A DNA stretch of 64,000 nt from Butyrivibrio hungatei (GCF_900101605.1 NZ_FMUR01000012.1:58847-122846); one strand, 5' to 3'; shown: positions 1-8,421, counted from the first letter of the stretch. Translations and numbers: made by a program. The notes: generated by a model from the sequence alone, not told the origin.

Positions 1-1
1 T

Positions 2-829
2 GCAAATACTGATAGTGATAATTATAATTCTTCAAAAGTAACTAGGATTATGCCTGATGTTTTAGGACTTGAAAAGTATGATGCAAAAAGTGATATTAGG
101 AACGCACTTGGAAGCTATGTAGATTTTGATGAAGAATTAGTATATAGCGATATTTATGAAAAGGGCGTTGTAGTACGCACAGAGCCAGTTGCTGGAGCGA
201 TGGTTGGAGAAGGAGCGACTGTTACATTATATACGTCGAAGGGAAAAGAAAAAATAATGCCCAATTTAATTGGGATGGATGTTGAAAGTGCTGAACAACT
301 ACTTTCTGATATGGATATTAGTATGTATACAACAGAAATCTTTAGCGAGAGTGACAAAAATACAATTGTTGCAGCTGAATTTGATCCTGGAACAGATTTG
401 TCAGATGAGTATTCTGTAGATGTAGAAGTATCAAAAGGAAGCTTGCAAGCATTTAAAGACTCAACGCAGGTTATAGGATATGAGGACCTTTACAGATATC
501 CAGAGACATATGAAGAGACCCCATTGAAAATAAATGCAACAATAACAAAAATAGAGGACTCAAGATTACTTGGAATAACTTATAATCTTTCATATTGGGC
601 AACATACGAAGGAGAGACAGTTATCTTATACGATGACAGGTCGGTTCAGGAGCCTACGTTAAAAGTTGGCGACAAGATAACAGCATATGGATATGGCGAT
701 GGAAAATCCACTATAGATATTAAGCAGAAAGAGTATCAAGGGAGCCTGTTGATTGGTTTTTCATATAATAAAACTGTGGATTCATATTATGTCCCCAAAA
801 TAAAAGTTGAGCATTTTGATATAAGATAA
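2..829 (+). CDS. PASTA-domain protein, 5' end cut by window edge
   Basis: The frame is open from the left edge, so the gene starts outside the window; the first internal ATG is at 50. From that ATG, residues about 1-67 and 69-131 form two PASTA-like repeats, each opening with a MPDVLG/MPNLIG motif and ending in a short beta strand (VTLYTSKG, VDVEVSKG). PASTA domains bind muropeptides or beta-lactams and usually sit outside the membrane on Ser/Thr kinases or penicillin-binding proteins. No kinase or transpeptidase domain is visible in this part. The last ~115 residues are beta-rich and could be an OB-like fold (GDKITAYGYGDG); that is inference. A terminator follows about 50 bp downstream. Confidence 0.75.
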   Translation, partial: ANTDSDNYNSSKVTRIMPDVLGLEKYDAKSDIRNALGSYVDFDEELVYSDIYEKGVVVRTEPVAGAMVGEGATVTLYTSKGKEKIMPNLIGMDVESAEQLLSDMDISMYTTEIFSESDKNTIVAAEFDPGTDLSDEYSVDVEVSKGSLQAFKDSTQVIGYEDLYRYPETYEETPLKINATITKIEDSRLLGITYNLSYWATYEGETVILYDDRSVQEPTLKVGDKITAYGYGDGKSTIDIKQKEYQGSLLIGFSYNKTVDSYYVPKIKVEHFDIR

Positions 830-881
830 AGAGTCTAGATGGTGTAGGAATGTCGGCTGTTTTTTTGGTACCCGATTTACC

Positions 882-906
882 AAGAACACTTCGGTGTTCT
901 TTTTTT
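882..906 (+). terminator. Intrinsic terminator of the PASTA gene
   Basis: An 8-bp perfect stem AAGAACAC/GTGTTCTT with a TTCG tetraloop is followed directly by a T-tract. It lies about 50 bp after the PASTA-protein stop codon. Confidence 0.9.
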
Positions 907-952
907 CTTGCTATAATTGACGCCTGGCTCTAAAATGGCTCTATTTTGGCTC

Positions 953-986
953 AAAAAAATGAAAGACACCCCGACGGAGTGTCTTT
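953..986 (-). terminator. Intrinsic terminator on the minus strand
   Basis: The stem AAAGACAC/GTGTCTTT encloses a short GC-rich inner helix. Read on the minus strand it is followed by a run of seven T (the A-run at 953-959). It would end transcription from the decayed minus-strand gene at 1003-1080 and makes that remnant more credible. Confidence 0.75.
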
Positions 987-1002
987 AGAATGAACCATTA
1001 CC

Positions 1003-1080
1003 TTAATTCTGAGAACCGGATTCTTTTTGTTCAGCCAAATATTCTTCATATTTTCTTTTTGGATTTATATTAAATCCTAA
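1003..1080 (-). pseudogene. 3' remnant of an unknown minus-strand gene
   Basis: On the minus strand, directly upstream of a good terminator, about 25 codons are open and end at a TAA. They encode a hydrophilic tail containing NPKRKYEEYLAEQKES. A stop codon interrupts the frame just upstream (1081-1083), and no start or ribosome binding site is seen. The composition looks like the C-terminus of a real protein whose body has been lost. The family is not recognised. Confidence 0.35.
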
Positions 1081-1299
1081 CTATTGATAGTCATGAAAAG
1101 CATGTGGCAAATTGACTTATGTTGAACTCAAAAATCGAAATGATTGAGTTTATGTTTTTTTTATCCAGATAAGGTTATTTATGCATTGAGTTATGACGAT
1201 AAAAGATAAAGAAAACTATAACTATGCATAAATGATTGCTTTTGTATCTACCATAATTCGGCATCATATTCATGGATGTTTATATTTTGGAGGTGCTTT
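1081..1299. other. AT-rich non-coding stretch upstream of the coiled-coil gene
   Basis: No open frame of note on either strand. The stretch carries the promoter region and the GGAGGT ribosome binding site of the gene starting at 1300. I see no clear paired -35/-10 boxes and no structured RNA. Confidence 0.5.
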
Positions 1300-2337
1300 A
1301 TGAGAATACAACAGAACACGGATGTTCAAATCAATCCTTTACAGAATCAGGACAATGCCAAAATTGCTAATGGCAAAGTGGCGAATAAGAATGGTAATTT
1401 GTCCTCAGTATCCGGTGCTAATCTGAAGGGTGAAAGTCTTGTTCAGCAGAGACAGGGACTTGCCAGAAAGCAGGCACTTAAGGTGGTTTCCGATGCATTT
1501 GGCGGAGAAAAGAAGCTGGATGCTCAGATGCAGTCTATTAAAGATGAGATAAAGCGCCTTCAGGACGAGATCAACGAAAAAACAGCGAACACTATGGAGA
1601 ATGACGCTAAGTTAAAAGAGCTTCAGGAAGAATATGGTATTGATCCCGATGGTGAAGAGAGCAAGGAACTGTCAAAACTGGCATTCAAGATGAATAATTC
1701 CAAAGACGGATTATATGATGAAGAAATCAGTAAAATGTCGGAGTATCAGCAGAAAGCACTTTACTATGTGGCAGCAAATCAGCAGAATTCTCTTGATATA
1801 GACAAAGCTAAGGCTCAGCAGATGGGAAATGTTCAGGGCTACGCAGATATGAAAAGAGAGCGAGCTAAGTCACAGGATATGGAAAAAGCCCAGGATGCAG
1901 CTGAGGAAATAATGGAGGCGGCTAACGGAGAGGCTATAGCTCTTTTGACACAGGAAGCGGTCGAGCATGTTGATAAAGAGCAGAAGGAACGTGAGGAAGA
2001 AGCCAAAGAAGCTGCCGAAAAGAAGAAAGAAGAGAAGAAGGAAGAAGCAAAGAAACTCGAAAAAGAAGCTATGCAGCAGGAAATGATAGAGAACATCAAG
2101 GAACATGCTGCAGAGAGCCAGAGGACCAGTGCTGATACAAAACGAGCCGTTGCAAGAAGAGAACGAGCCGAAGCTGACAGCATTGGAGCAGAGGATGCCC
2201 AGAGAACTGTTATTTCTGAGGGTGCATCAATGGAGGATACTCAAAATGCTGTTAATTCTGAAATTACGAATATCCTCAACAAGCTTAGCCTTCTTTCGAA
2301 TGATGTAAAAGGAAGTGCTATAGATAGTCAGTTGTGA
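1300..2337 (+). CDS. Coiled-coil protein of unknown function
   Basis: A soluble, very hydrophilic 345-residue protein with no signal peptide or membrane segment. The start is set by GGAGGT six bases before ATG 1300; an in-frame ATG at 1276 would overlap that site and lacks its own. The N-terminus (about 1-60) is Asn/Gln/Gly-rich and probably disordered. Residues about 75-130 form a heptad-like coiled coil (DEIKRLQDEINEKT), and about 220-275 are an extreme Glu/Lys/Ala helix with many EEAKEAAEKKKEEKK-type repeats. The C-terminus regains hydrophobic heptads (ILNKLSLLSNDV). I do not recognise the family; a structural or scaffolding role is possible but unproven. Confidence 0.7.
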   Translation: MRIQQNTDVQINPLQNQDNAKIANGKVANKNGNLSSVSGANLKGESLVQQRQGLARKQALKVVSDAFGGEKKLDAQMQSIKDEIKRLQDEINEKTANTMENDAKLKELQEEYGIDPDGEESKELSKLAFKMNNSKDGLYDEEISKMSEYQQKALYYVAANQQNSLDIDKAKAQQMGNVQGYADMKRERAKSQDMEKAQDAAEEIMEAANGEAIALLTQEAVEHVDKEQKEREEEAKEAAEKKKEEKKEEAKKLEKEAMQQEMIENIKEHAAESQRTSADTKRAVARRERAEADSIGAEDAQRTVISEGASMEDTQNAVNSEITNILNKLSLLSNDVKGSAIDSQL

Positions 2338-2454
2338 TGGCCGTTGGCTCTAAAATGCCGATACATTTTATATAAAAAAATAAATACAACAAGAATACAG
2401 GATATTGGAACAAAAACATGAATAAACTTTACAATCATCAACGGGGGTATTGGA

Positions 2455-2906
2455 ATGGATATGTTTTTAATGAATGTAAATGGTATTTTTAGGGAAAAAG
2501 TTGGTAAAGCAGAGTATTATTCAAATGAAAACAGAGGAGGTACTCCTCATACCAATAAGGATAAATTAGATATAGATGGGGATACTATTGAAATATCAGA
2601 TGAAGCTTATGCAGCACAGCAAGATAATCAAATTACTGCAACTTCAGGTGAAGATATATTGGGAATATCAAAGGGAGATAAAGAAAACACATTTATAATT
2701 CACTTTGCGGATCCGGAAATGGTGATCATAAACCTCAAATTCATCAAAGAAGCGTAGAAGGCGTTGACTGGTCTCAGTTTGAATGGAAAACATATGATAG
2801 CCGAATTACGGTATCGACGGAAGATAACGAAGTAGAAGATGTTTATGAGGGAGAGATTATATTGAATCCCGGTCGCTCTACAAATGATGTAAACAATACT
2901 GTATAA
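2455..2906 (+). pseudogene. Small unknown protein, apparently frameshifted
   Basis: The first frame begins at ATG 2455 behind GGGGG and runs 100 codons to a TAG at 2755-2757. A second frame (third phase) is open through about 2700-2906, overlaps the end of the first and reads on convincingly (for example VEGVDWSQFEWKTYD, then EDVYEGEIILNPGRS) to a TAA at 2904-2906. The second part has no start codon or ribosome binding site. The simplest reading is one gene of about 150 codons broken by a single-base change near 2700-2725. A programmed shift or a sequencing error would look the same. No domain is recognised. Confidence 0.5.
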
Positions 2907-2952
2907 TAAAACCTGCTTGATATAAACATACATACATATTTTGAGTAGGGCG

Positions 2953-3540
2953 ATGAAAAAGAAGATTATAGTTTTAGATGGAATTTTTATATATATGATA
3001 CTTTTTATGCTTCTGGCGTTGTTTTTTCATAAAATACCGCCGATAGCATGGCTTTGGGAAAATGTTTTCGGAGGTAATATTTTTTTCCCGCTGAGCGTCT
3101 GCTTGTTGTTTGAAATGATCATGGCTATTGTGACGATTGGTGCCACAATGCGCTGTTTAACATCAACTCGTAAATATGGAAGAGAAGAGGCAATTTCACT
3201 TGCAAGAATACAGATGATTGTCAGAGTGGCGCAGATACCGGCATTTGTCATTATTTTTATTGCAGGTGTGATCGGAGTTCTAACGATTTTTACTATAGGA
3301 ATCTCGCTGGCTTTGGCATTTTTTGATTTTATAAGTATCATTGTTACCGGGATTTGCTCTGTGGGTGTATATAGTGTTCTTGCCAAGACAGGACTTATTA
3401 CCGATAAAGAGCGCATCAAATATTCGTTGGCGAGCTTTATCTATTTTGCTGATGTAGCTACTGCAATTTCCTGTTACGAGAATTTCGAACATGAAATCCA
3501 TAACGAAAATTATGACTGGGATGGACTTAACAAAGAATGA
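2953..3540 (+). CDS. Four-helix integral membrane protein, unknown function
   Basis: A protein of 195 residues if it starts at ATG 2953; a TTG at 2941 is an in-frame alternative without a better ribosome binding site. Hydrophobic segments lie near residues 5-24, 42-63, 95-120 and 120-140, so about four membrane helices, with an acidic cytoplasmic-looking tail. The positively charged loop around residue 70 (TSTRKYGREE) suggests an inside position. It ends 34 bp before the RNase J gene and may be co-transcribed with it. No family is recognised. Confidence 0.65.
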   Translation: MKKKIIVLDGIFIYMILFMLLALFFHKIPPIAWLWENVFGGNIFFPLSVCLLFEMIMAIVTIGATMRCLTSTRKYGREEAISLARIQMIVRVAQIPAFVIIFIAGVIGVLTIFTIGISLALAFFDFISIIVTGICSVGVYSVLAKTGLITDKERIKYSLASFIYFADVATAISCYENFEHEIHNENYDWDGLNKE

Positions 3541-3574
3541 TATTTTAAATGAGATGTGAAACAGAGGACTATGC

Positions 3575-5227
3575 ATGGAAGACAGTATTAAGATAATTCC
3601 GCTTGGCGGATTTGACAAGATTGGTATGAATATAACTCTGATAGAGTCTTCGGACAGCATAATCGCCATCGACTGCGGTATGTCTTTTCCGCCCGATAAT
3701 CTGCCCGGTGTTGCGGCGATAATACCCGATGTGAGCTATCTTAGTGAGAATAGCGATAAGTTTAAAGGAATAATTCTTACGCACGGGCATGAGGATCATA
3801 TAGGCGCGCTTCCGTATGTTTTTGATGGAATCAATGTGCCTGTTTATGGCACTCCGCTTACGATTGCCATGGTGGAAAAGAAATTTCGGGACTTTGGGAT
3901 AAAAAAAGTAAAGACGAAAGCGATAAAGTTTGGAAGTACAATAGTTGTAGGTGATTTCAAGATCGAATTCATCAGAGGAAATCACAGCATACCGGATTCG
4001 GCTATGCTGGCAATCTATACATCTCAAGGAATAATCTTTAACACAGGCGATTTTAAATTTGACATGTCCCCTGTAATGAGCAAAACGGCAGACCTTGCCA
4101 GATTAACGGCGATAGGAACCAAGGGCGTTCTGGCAGTTTTATCTGATAGCACAAATGCCATGCAGAGCGGCTTTTCTAGATCGGAGCGATATGTAAACGA
4201 TCAGCTCGACAGATTTTTTAATATGTATCGAAAAAACAGGCTTATCATCGTAACTTTTGCGACCAACATGGAAAGAGTTCAGCAGATAATAAATCTCGCT
4301 CTTAAATACGGGCGTAAAATAGCGCTTGAAGGAGATCTTCTGCTTGATGTCTTTTCGGCGGCCCGAAAGCTGGGATATATCAATATTCCCGATAATATGC
4401 TTGTGGAAAACGATATGCTTGATAAATGCAAGGATGAAGAGCTGATATTCCTTACTACGGGAAACCACGGCGAATCCGTAAAATGTATCTCTGAGATCGC
4501 GGCAGGGAATAATCCCGTCATCAGGATAAAGAAAAATGATGTGGTCCTTTTCAGTTCGGTCACGATACATGGAAGTGAGCTTGAATTTAGTCATACTATA
4601 AACAGCCTTGAGGAGCAGGGGGCCAGAATAGAATTTCAGGATCTTCATGCTACGGGACATGCTTGCGCCGAAGAGCTAAAGCTGTTATTTACAATGCTTC
4701 ATCCAAAATTTGTTATCCCCGCTCACGGTGAGTACAGATACAGGCGTGAAGCCAAGAGAATAGCCATGGAAGTGGGAATATCGTCTGATGATGTATTTCT
4801 CATAAAGAATGGCGATATTATTGAGCTAAAAGAGGACAAATGCGAGATCGTAGGCAAGATTCCTTTAAATGAGATACTTATTGATGGCAGGGAAAAGAGT
4901 AAGATTGACAACCTGGTTATCTGCGACAGAATGAGACTGTCGGAGTCAGGCGTAGTCATAATCGAGATATGTATTGATAAAAAAACCGGAAGATGCGTGT
5001 CAGATCTTAACATCAGGTGCAGAGGATTTCTTGATGAAGAGAAATTCAGTGAGATATCGGACGAGCTAAAGGACCTCTCAATGAAGGAAATATCAAGGTT
5101 TCTTGGGCAGGGAGTAAGGGATGAGCGCATCAGTAATGGCATTACCGCTTTAGCAGAAAATTTTATCAAAGAAAAATGCGAAAAAACACCAATAGTTATT
5201 GCTTTTGTAACAAATGTCATGCTATAA
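3575..5227 (+). CDS. rnj: Ribonuclease J (metallo-beta-lactamase RNase)
   Basis: RNase J degrades and processes mRNA with endonuclease and 5'-to-3' exonuclease activity in the Firmicutes cytoplasm. The 550 residues match the usual length near 555. The N-terminal metallo-beta-lactamase motif HGHEDHIG lies at residues 70-77 (His70, His72, Asp74, His75 as zinc ligands). Further conserved blocks are FIRGNHSIPDS, the GDFKFD segment, the beta-CASP Ser/Thr-rich region (LSDSTNA), and ATGHACAEE plus IPAHGEYRY near residue 390. The C-terminal ~110 residues fit the usual dimerisation region. Firmicutes often have two paralogues (J1/J2) and the sequence alone does not say which this is. Confidence 0.93.
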   Translation: MEDSIKIIPLGGFDKIGMNITLIESSDSIIAIDCGMSFPPDNLPGVAAIIPDVSYLSENSDKFKGIILTHGHEDHIGALPYVFDGINVPVYGTPLTIAMVEKKFRDFGIKKVKTKAIKFGSTIVVGDFKIEFIRGNHSIPDSAMLAIYTSQGIIFNTGDFKFDMSPVMSKTADLARLTAIGTKGVLAVLSDSTNAMQSGFSRSERYVNDQLDRFFNMYRKNRLIIVTFATNMERVQQIINLALKYGRKIALEGDLLLDVFSAARKLGYINIPDNMLVENDMLDKCKDEELIFLTTGNHGESVKCISEIAAGNNPVIRIKKNDVVLFSSVTIHGSELEFSHTINSLEEQGARIEFQDLHATGHACAEELKLLFTMLHPKFVIPAHGEYRYRREAKRIAMEVGISSDDVFLIKNGDIIELKEDKCEIVGKIPLNEILIDGREKSKIDNLVICDRMRLSESGVVIIEICIDKKTGRCVSDLNIRCRGFLDEEKFSEISDELKDLSMKEISRFLGQGVRDERISNGITALAENFIKEKCEKTPIVIAFVTNVML

Positions 5228-5228
5228 T

Positions 5229-5256
5229 TTGTATACAAAATGGAATTGGTTACAAT
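5229..5256 (+). promoter_or_regulatory. Likely promoter for the leader ORF and MBOAT unit
   Basis: TTGTAT (5229-5234), a 16-bp spacer and TACAAT (5251-5256). Initiation would be near 5263, just ahead of the short leader ORF at 5281 and the terminator at 5351. Confidence 0.5.
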
Positions 5257-5280
5257 ATATAGCTGAAAGGCAATGCTTTT

Positions 5281-5376
5281 ATGAAGCGGATTACGTCGGT
5301 TTTTTATTCGGAATCGAGTATTTCGAGTCGTGAAAAGAAATATATATATGTGACAGAATATGAAGAGGGGGCTTAG
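5281..5376 (+). CDS. Candidate 31-residue leader peptide
   Basis: A short frame starts with ATG 5281, ten bases after GAAAGG, and encodes 31 residues rich in Ser, Tyr, Glu and Ile. Its 3' end, including the stop codon at 5374-5376, lies inside the left half of the terminator hairpin at 5351-5408. That geometry is typical of ribosome-mediated attenuation, where translation of the leader decides whether the terminator forms. No stretch of one amino acid stands out as a sensor signal. It may also be a chance frame. Confidence 0.3.
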   Translation: MKRITSVFYSESSISSREKKYIYVTEYEEGA

Positions 5377-5408
5377 TATGCCTTATTTTCATGTTCTGTC
5401 ATTTTTTT
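5351..5408 (+). terminator. Terminator or attenuator before the MBOAT gene
   Basis: An outer stem TGACAGAA/TTCTGTCA plus an inner TGAA/TTCA helix surrounds a ~20-base loop and is followed by seven T (5402-5408). The terminator ends only 23 bp before the MBOAT start codon. It therefore either ends the upstream transcript or attenuates read-through into the acyltransferase operon. Confidence 0.75.
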
Positions 5409-5431
5409 GATATAAGAAGGCGGAAGCGGCA

Positions 5432-6889
5432 ATGTCATTTTCTATTGAGACATTTTTATTTGTTACAATAATATTAATATTGTTCTATCTGATAAAAAAA
5501 GCAAGGGCAGTGATATTACTTGCGGCAAGTCTGGTATTTATTTATCACCTTGATGTAGGCTCATTTATATGGATTTTGGCGGTAACGGCGATAGTTTACG
5601 GTGTTGGAATCGCAGAAGATAAGCTCATTGAGCGCATAGAAAAAAAGAAAGATAAGAGTGAGGTTACACTGAAGATTTTGGTAGTGGCAAGCGTTGTGCT
5701 GTGTGCGGTACTTCTTTTTGCCCTAAAAAATATCGCAAGATGGGGAGAGCGGGATGATGCTCTTATAAAAATCCTTTTACCTATCGGTTTTTCATACTAT
5801 ATCTTTCAGGCAATATCCTATATTGTGGATGTGTACAGACGTAAGGCCAAAGCGGAAAAGAATCCGATAAATTTCGCACTTTATATGTGCTATTTTCCAA
5901 AGTTCGTAAGCGGACCGATTGAGAGATCCGATACCTTTTTAGTGCGGGTAAAAGAGCTTTCGGGAGTCAGATTATTTGGAAATAAACGCTTTTCAATTTC
6001 TTTTTCAACCATAATCTACGGATACTTCCTTAAAGTGGTTGTGGCTGACAGACTGGCTTTTTTTACAACAAGATTATTAAATGATTCCGCAAGATTCGGA
6101 GCGGCATGGCTGTTTCTTGGAATGGTCATGTATTCGATCCAGATATATTGTGACTTTGCGGGATACAGTGCGGTTGCGATAGGAATATCAAATCTTTTTG
6201 GAATAGAACTTACCGAGAATTTTCATGCTCCGTACCTTTCAAGGAATATCAGCGAGTTCTGGAGAAAGTGGCATATATCCCTATCAAGGTGGCTTAGGGA
6301 CTATATATATATTCCGCTTGGAGGAAGCAGGAAGGGAAATGCACGAAGATTTTTGAATACCGCGATCGTGTTTATCATATGTGGTATCTGGCACGGAGCA
6401 GATGCAAGTTTTCTTGCATGGGGACTGCTTCACGGATTCTATGTGATGGCATTTGGACTTTATTCTGAAGCAAAAAGAAAGCGAGCGACCGGTAAAGAAC
6501 CGGCATCTATCATGAATGTTGCAGGAATGGTTTTCACATTTTTGATTGTTTCGTTTGCATGGATCTTTTTCGGTGCGCCAAATATTGGAAGTGGTGCCTG
6601 CTATGTCGGAAGAATGTTGTCAATGACACCCGGGGTTGATTCTTTTGCGGCACAGGCGGCAGATATCGGAGCATCGAGACGAGATATGATACTACCGATC
6701 TATGGCGTGGTTGTTCTTGCGCTCGATCTGCTGATAGCAAGAAAAGATAAGAGGATAGGAAGAGCTATGCAGGGGATTCCTGATGTTGCACGATATGCTG
6801 TTTTGTATGGAATGATCATGGCAATCCTGCTGCTTGGAATATATGGACCGGGGTACAATGCAAGCAGTTTTATGTATGTGAATTTTTAA
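5432..6889 (+). CDS. MBOAT-family O-acyltransferase (AlgI/DltB-like)
   Basis: MBOAT proteins move an acyl group across the membrane and attach it to a hydroxyl on a polysaccharide or teichoic acid. This 485-residue protein has about ten membrane helices. It carries the family blocks: GFSYYIFQAISYIVDVYR near residue 115, the CYFPKFVSGPIER loop near 150, FWRKWHISLSRWLRDYIY near 280, and the catalytic-region WHG (residues about 319-321) followed by LLHG near 333. Length and motifs fit AlgI/PatA-type enzymes. It is followed 31 bp downstream by an SGNH-like protein, the usual partner in such O-acylation pairs. The acceptor polymer is not shown by the sequence. Confidence 0.9.
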   Translation: MSFSIETFLFVTIILILFYLIKKARAVILLAASLVFIYHLDVGSFIWILAVTAIVYGVGIAEDKLIERIEKKKDKSEVTLKILVVASVVLCAVLLFALKNIARWGERDDALIKILLPIGFSYYIFQAISYIVDVYRRKAKAEKNPINFALYMCYFPKFVSGPIERSDTFLVRVKELSGVRLFGNKRFSISFSTIIYGYFLKVVVADRLAFFTTRLLNDSARFGAAWLFLGMVMYSIQIYCDFAGYSAVAIGISNLFGIELTENFHAPYLSRNISEFWRKWHISLSRWLRDYIYIPLGGSRKGNARRFLNTAIVFIICGIWHGADASFLAWGLLHGFYVMAFGLYSEAKRKRATGKEPASIMNVAGMVFTFLIVSFAWIFFGAPNIGSGACYVGRMLSMTPGVDSFAAQAADIGASRRDMILPIYGVVVLALDLLIARKDKRIGRAMQGIPDVARYAVLYGMIMAILLLGIYGPGYNASSFMYVNF

Positions 6890-6920
6890 AATGCGATAAA
6901 AAGCATGTTGGTGGAATTAG

Positions 6921-7931
6921 ATGTTAAAAAGGTTTTTTGACAATAGATTTAGGATTTTGTTTGTGATCGTCACAATCTTTTCCGTATGGTATTGTGACGG
7001 CGTTTTGAGTATAAAAAATGACGACGGTGTTATGCAGGCTGCAGCCATGTATCATCAGCCGCGAGGCACTGTTGATGTTGTGATGATGGGATCAAGTCAC
7101 GTTCACTATGCGATAGATACGGGCAAGCTCTGGGACGATTATGGTATTTCGGCATATGACTACAGCGCCGCCGAGCAGCCGCTTTGGATCACATATTACT
7201 ATCTGAAGGAACTATGCAAGTCGCAGAAGCCCAAGGTTCTTGTGCTTGACATGTATTCGCCTGCATTCCAAAAAGATGATTATCAGTATAAATGGATGCT
7301 TCCAAATGCACTTGGTATGCGCTTTTCGCTAAATAAGATGGAGATGTTTAAGGCAAGCGTTGAAAAAGAGCATTTTTCTGAGTTTTTCCCAAGCTTTGCA
7401 GTCTATCATGGGAGGTTAAGCGGGCTTACCGCAGATGACTTCACATATCCGTTCAGAAAATATAAGTATCTTAGGAACTTTAAGGGCTTTAAGCCAATGA
7501 CCAAGGTGACGCCGCAGACAAGGCCGACGATAACGCAGACAAACAGCGAAGATCTGACTGAGAAATCCGCGCTCTACCTTCGGAAGATAATCGACTATAC
7601 GAGGGAAAAAGGCATCGATATGTACATGATCGTGACGCCGTATGTGGTTACCGATGAACAGGAGCTTGTATATAACAGGTTAAAAGAGATCGCGCAGGAG
7701 AATAATATCGGATTTACAAACTACAACCATGATTACGACGAGATAGGACTTGATTTTGAAAAAGACTTTATGGATGAATCGCACCTAAATTATTATGGGG
7801 CAGATAAGTTTACAGGGTATCTCGGAAAAGATATCACAGAAAGATTTGATCTTCCCGACCACCGCGGAGATAAGAAGTATAAATCATGGGAAGAGAACAG
7901 CCGTGAGATAAAAAAGAGTGTAAGCGACTGA
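6921..7931 (+). CDS. Membrane-anchored SGNH-like acylation partner
   Basis: A protein of 336 residues with an N-terminal signal-anchor (about 10-28) and an extracytoplasmic SGNH-hydrolase-like domain. The block-I motif is GSSHVHYAI near residue 57 (Ser as candidate nucleophile). The C-terminal catalytic pair is DESHLNYYGA near residue 286 (Asp-x-x-His). Proteins of this kind (DltD, AlgJ/AlgX, PatB) accept the acyl group exported by an MBOAT and transfer it to the surface polymer. The gene lies directly behind the MBOAT gene and before a strong terminator, so the two form an operon. The natural acyl donor is likely acetyl; that is inference. Confidence 0.8.
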   Translation: MLKRFFDNRFRILFVIVTIFSVWYCDGVLSIKNDDGVMQAAAMYHQPRGTVDVVMMGSSHVHYAIDTGKLWDDYGISAYDYSAAEQPLWITYYYLKELCKSQKPKVLVLDMYSPAFQKDDYQYKWMLPNALGMRFSLNKMEMFKASVEKEHFSEFFPSFAVYHGRLSGLTADDFTYPFRKYKYLRNFKGFKPMTKVTPQTRPTITQTNSEDLTEKSALYLRKIIDYTREKGIDMYMIVTPYVVTDEQELVYNRLKEIAQENNIGFTNYNHDYDEIGLDFEKDFMDESHLNYYGADKFTGYLGKDITERFDLPDHRGDKKYKSWEENSREIKKSVSD

Positions 7932-7945
7932 AGCTATAGAATGAG

Positions 7946-7989
7946 AGAATCTTGTTTCATTAAAAAATGAGGCAAGGTTCTTTTTTTTT
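7946..7989 (+). terminator. Terminator of the MBOAT-SGNH operon
   Basis: AGAATCTTG...TTCAT pairs with ATGA...CAAGGTTCT around a short A-rich loop, followed by nine T. It ends the acylation operon about 15 bp before the promoter of the PadR array. Confidence 0.88.
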
Positions 7990-8003
7990 AAAAAATATTA
8001 CCC

Positions 8004-8032
8004 TTGACATGTATCGGAACCCGATATAGTAT
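8004..8032 (+). promoter_or_regulatory. Consensus promoter of the PadR/HAAS-SEDS array
   Basis: TTGACA (8004-8009), exactly 17 bp of spacer, then TAGTAT (8027-8032). It is the only strong sigma-A promoter I see at the head of the array, so the 10-kb array may depend largely on it. Confidence 0.8.
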
Positions 8033-8065
8033 GTAGATGAACGATATATATAGATTTGCGATATA
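8012..8065 (+). promoter_or_regulatory. Candidate PadR operator in the array promoter
   Basis: A perfect inverted repeat TATCGG-AAC-CCGATA (8012-8026) fills the spacer between the -35 and -10 boxes. The half-site CGATATA recurs at 8022-8028, 8042-8048 and 8059-8065. PadR regulators commonly repress their own promoter by binding palindromes that overlap it. Assignment to the adjacent PadR protein is inference from position and symmetry. Confidence 0.5.
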
Positions 8066-8091
8066 AGTATTCAATATATAAGGAGGTCAAT

Positions 8092-8421
8092 ATGGCTGTA
8101 GATAAGTCTCTTTTGACAGGTAGCAGTACAATGCTGGTTTTAAAACTACTCTCGGAAAAAGATATGTACGGATATGAAATGATAGATACTTTAAGAAAAA
8201 AATCACAGAACGTCTTTGAATTTAAGGCGGGCACTCTTTACCCCCTTCTCCATGGACTTGAGGAGAAAGGAATGCTCAAATCATATGAGCAGGAATTTCT
8301 AGGCAAGACAAGAAAGTATTACAGTATCACCAAGGAAGGAAGAAAGCTCTTAAAGAGCAAGACAGAGGAGTGGAAGGAATATTCCGGCGCAATTGCAAGC
8401 GTATTGGCTTATGGTGTATAA
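8092..8421 (+). CDS. PadR-family transcriptional regulator, array copy 1
   Basis: A 109-residue winged-helix regulator. The start is ATG 8092 behind AAGGAGG; an upstream in-frame ATG at 8056 has no such site, and the paralogues begin at the same residue. The PadR core is plain: LLSEKDMYGYEMIDTLRK (helix-turn-helix), then FKAGTLYPLLHGLEEKG (recognition helix) and the wing GKTRKYYSITKEG. The C-terminal helix EEWKEYSGAIASVL should mediate dimerisation. It differs at about 6 positions from the copy at 13529 and 9 from the copy at 17006. It heads the array and probably autoregulates through the palindrome in its promoter. HAAS-domain proteins are typical partners of this PadR class. Confidence 0.92.
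   Translation: MAVDKSLLTGSSTMLVLKLLSEKDMYGYEMIDTLRKKSQNVFEFKAGTLYPLLHGLEEKGMLKSYEQEFLGKTRKYYSITKEGRKLLKSKTEEWKEYSGAIASVLAYGV

Noticed and set aside
1839..2183. Minus-strand frame rich in Ser, Ala and Phe opposite the coiled-coil gene
   Set aside because: Its composition is what the complement of Glu/Lys codons gives; low-complexity artefact.
3569..4660. Long minus-strand frames inside the RNase J gene
   Set aside because: Shadows of a well-supported gene; no start signals and no family resemblance.
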